Source: Halobacillus amylolyticus (GTDB taxonomy: Bacteria > Bacillota > Bacilli > Bacillales > Halobacillaceae). From it: a stretch of DNA of 64,000 bases. The notes beneath the pieces were generated by a model that worked only from the letters and a program-made list of their open reading frames with translations, was not told the origin of the DNA and ran no database searches. The position numbers and the translations under genes were made by a program. The stretch spans positions 1,964,001-2,028,000 of the forward strand of contig NZ_CP095075.1 of the NCBI RefSeq assembly GCF_022921115.1, in the 5' to 3' direction. Positions 62,116 to 64,000 of this stretch are shown piece by piece (position 1 is the stretch's first letter; each line of letters opens with the position of its first letter).

Positions 62116-63554
62116 CAATCATGAACATATTCTTGACTGGATAGATGGAACCTTTTCATCTTCTTAACTAAGGTGGATTGACTTATCCCTAACGAGTCTG
62201 CCGCTTTTCTCGTCGTTAGATGTTTTTTTAAAGCTATTTGGATCATATCCACTTCTAATCTATACACCTGTTCTTTTAAACTTTTGTTTTCAGAGGATTT
62301 ACTACTATTGGAGGCCTTATCCTTATTGAGAATAGCCAATTCGGATGGTACGATTTCATCTTGGTCGCATGTGACTGCAACTCTCTCAATTACGTTCTCC
62401 AACTCTCTAATGTTCCCTGGCCATGAGTAATTTTCTAAAACGGGAAGTACTTCTGGATGGAGGGTTTTATTCATGTCATATTTCTGATTCAAGCGTTTAA
62501 GAAAATGGTTAGCCAATGAAGCAATATCTGATGTTCGTTCTCTTAGTGGAGCAATATCGATAGGAACAACATTCAGTCGATAATACAAATCTTCACGAAA
62601 CTTTCCCTGTTCCACTAATTTTTCCAATCTTTGATTTGTCGCGGTTATAATTCTGATATCAAGAGGAATCTGTCGTGTCCCTCCAACTCTTTTAATCTCA
62701 AGCTCCTGTAGAACTCTTAGAAGTTTCACTTGTAGTTCAAACTGAATTTCACCTATCTCATCCAGGAAGATCGTTCCTCCGTTTGCTTCCTCAAACAATC
62801 CAGTCTTCCCATTATTGACCGCACCAGTAAAAGCCCCCTTCTCATAACCAAACAATTCTGATTCCAGTAAAGCAGCGGGGATCGCCGCACAATTTACTTT
62901 TATATAGGCTTTTCCTTTTCTCCGGCTATGATCGTGAATAAAATCTGCGAATACTTCCTTCCCCACTCCTGACTCTCCGGTTAAAATTACCGTAGAATCA
63001 ACTTTCGCTACTTTCTTTGCGATCGATAAAGCTTTCCTTATTTCTTTGCTTCGCGTGATCATACCTTTTAAGTGTGGATTGATCTCTTCTTCCCCACTCC
63101 GTTGGCTGAACTCCTTCAATAGGTTATCCGTAAAAGCTCGAGAAGCATTCAACTCAGACTTCAAATAATTCAGATCACGTAAATCTCTAATATTCGTGAC
63201 TACGTGAGTAATCTTTCCTTCATCATCCGTAACTGGGCTCCCTGTCGCCAGCACTTCAACACCATTTACATTTTGAACAATGGTAATTGCCCTCTTTTCC
63301 TCTAACACCCGGTACGTGACTGAATCGGAGATGATCCCCTCTTTAATGGCATCTTTCAAGTCTCTATATAAAAGCTCGCTTTTTGACACTCCGGTAATGC
63401 GTGTATATGCTTCGTTCATTGTCCAGCCAACACCTGTAGCATCCGCAACAAAAATACCATCATAACTCGACTGAATGATGGAATCCAGGAGATTTAATTG
63501 CTGGGGTAATGGGCTCTTAGAAGTACTTTCTTTTGCCTGAGCTGAGTTCAGCAT
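62115..63554 (-). CDS. PAS-domain sigma-54 activator
   Basis: A 479-residue enhancer-binding protein. PAS domain at about 25-130 (IIQSSYDGIFVADATG, MNEAYTRITGVSKSELLYRD), then the AAA+ domain: Walker A ILTGESGVGKEVF, GYEKGAFTGAV for the sigma-54 contact loop, Walker B GGTIFLDEIGEI, and RLNVVPIDIAPLRER. A Fis-type helix-turn-helix closes the protein (TTRKAADSLGISQSTLVKKM). The PAS domain probably senses a fatty acid or acyl-CoA, by analogy with BkdR-like regulators. GGAGGGG precedes ATG 63554. Confidence 0.92.
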   Translation of the reverse strand: MLNSAQAKESTSKSPLPQQLNLLDSIIQSSYDGIFVADATGVGWTMNEAYTRITGVSKSELLYRDLKDAIKEGIISDSVTYRVLEEKRAITIVQNVNGVEVLATGSPVTDDEGKITHVVTNIRDLRDLNYLKSELNASRAFTDNLLKEFSQRSGEEEINPHLKGMITRSKEIRKALSIAKKVAKVDSTVILTGESGVGKEVFADFIHDHSRRKGKAYIKVNCAAIPAALLESELFGYEKGAFTGAVNNGKTGLFEEANGGTIFLDEIGEIQFELQVKLLRVLQELEIKRVGGTRQIPLDIRIITATNQRLEKLVEQGKFREDLYYRLNVVPIDIAPLRERTSDIASLANHFLKRLNQKYDMNKTLHPEVLPVLENYSWPGNIRELENVIERVAVTCDQDEIVPSELAILNKDKASNSSKSSENKSLKEQVYRLEVDMIQIALKKHLTTRKAADSLGISQSTLVKKMKRFHLSSQEYVHD

Positions 63555-63855
63555 ATTTCCCCTCCATTATTAGAGTCATATCATAATTATTAGATACAGC
63601 TCTTAATATGTCAAAGTTTTCTGTCTATTACTAAAACAAAACGAATGTACCCATGGAAATGAAAATAATATTTGGTGCCCCCCCCAACTGCGGATAAAAA
63701 GATAAACCCCAAGTATTTCCACCTCAGGTCATCCATTAAATGGATGATACGCCCATTTTTACTTGCTATATACACATGTGTCCCGTAGATGAATATCTTG
63801 ATAGGGAATGTTTTTTTAAAAATAGTACACAGAATACAGGGAGGGGTTGGAAACA
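63555..63855. other. Intergenic region before the terminal small gene
   Basis: This gap has no gene I can support. It has a run of eight C at 63678-63685 and A/T-rich sequence near 63810. Apparent leftward frames through here are shadows of the Met/His-rich gene and lack ribosome sites. Confidence 0.45.
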
Positions 63856-64000
63856 ATGCATCATGGTATGAACGCAAATATGAATGCAAATTCTATGGGG
63901 AATATGAACGTTGACCCGAAACATATGGAACATATGTTTCATCTTTGCAAACAGCATATGAATAAAAAAGTGCATATACAAACCGTTTTTGGAGATTCTT
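63856..64000 (+). CDS. Met/His-rich small protein, 5' part (runs off the right edge)
   Basis: ATG 63856 follows GGGAGGGG. The visible 48 codons read MHHGMNANMNANSMGNMN, then VDPKHMEHMFHLCKQHMNKK and VHIQTVFGDS before the window ends. The N-terminus is rich in Met, Asn and His. The end resembles a beta strand of a small Sm-like or coat-associated domain, but too little is visible. Metal-binding or spore coat association is possible; I do not recognise a family. Confidence 0.65.
   Translation, partial: MHHGMNANMNANSMGNMNVDPKHMEHMFHLCKQHMNKKVHIQTVFGDS

Noticed and set aside
63611..63981. Leftward frames opposite the terminal Met/His-rich gene
   Set aside because: They are His/Met/Phe-rich mirror frames of the rightward gene without ribosome sites.

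Overview
The window looks like the chromosome of a low-GC Gram-positive bacterium of the Bacillaceae, possibly a halotolerant genus near Halobacillus or Virgibacillus (genus is inference). The reasons are AGGAGG-type ribosome binding sites, frequent TTG/GTG starts, a B. subtilis-style eps exopolysaccharide locus with a SinR-family regulator, a SigO/YvrJ/RsoA-type split sigma factor cassette, and RidA, CstA and NhaC family proteins. I see no rRNA, tRNA, CRISPR array or origin.

Layout. Bases 1-5 kb hold an unrecognised partial gene, the split sigma cassette (with a LexA-like box in front), a CstA-type transporter and a NERD-domain pseudogene. Bases 5-15.4 kb hold a lasso peptide cluster of the paeninodin type, read right to left: two tandem cyclase-precursor modules, then a precursor kinase, the RRE protein B1, the protease B2, a nucleotidyltransferase, an ABC exporter and a metallophosphoesterase. 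Both precursor genes are too short for ordinary ORF calling; I located them by hand at 13086-13217 and 10792-10953. Bases 15.4-44.7 kb hold a long leftward exopolysaccharide locus: EpsA, EpsB, a leader RNA at the place of the eps-associated RNA, EpsC, GalU, glycosyltransferases, EpsG, GalE, EpsL, EpsM, EpsN, a SinR homologue, more glycosyltransferases, a CDP-glycerol branch, an IS256-family insertion that splits a kinase gene, an ABC flippase-like protein and an acyltransferase. Bases 45-55.7 kb are ordinary housekeeping and hypothetical genes. Bases 55.8-63.6 kb are a fatty-acid catabolic operon behind a sigma-54 promoter, with its PAS/AAA+ activator upstream. A partial Met/His-rich small protein closes the window.

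The most interesting point is that nearly identical palindromes (ATTCTTTATAAAGAAC and relatives) occur in the promoter regions of the exopolysaccharide locus and of both lasso cyclase-precursor modules, and nowhere else I noticed. They match the SinR operator of B. subtilis (GTTCTYT half-sites), and a SinR homologue is encoded inside the exopolysaccharide locus. At the eps promoter one palindrome fills the 17-bp spacer between TTGACA and TAAAAT. The sequence therefore suggests a biofilm-matrix regulon that includes a two-peptide lasso system. One of its precursors has an unusually long core with two cysteines, and both end in the serine expected by the precursor kinase.

Several genes are damaged: a NERD gene with an in-frame stop, a kinase gene split by the IS, and a dehydrogenase and a reductase with frameshifts at G/C runs. 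The last could be sequencing errors.
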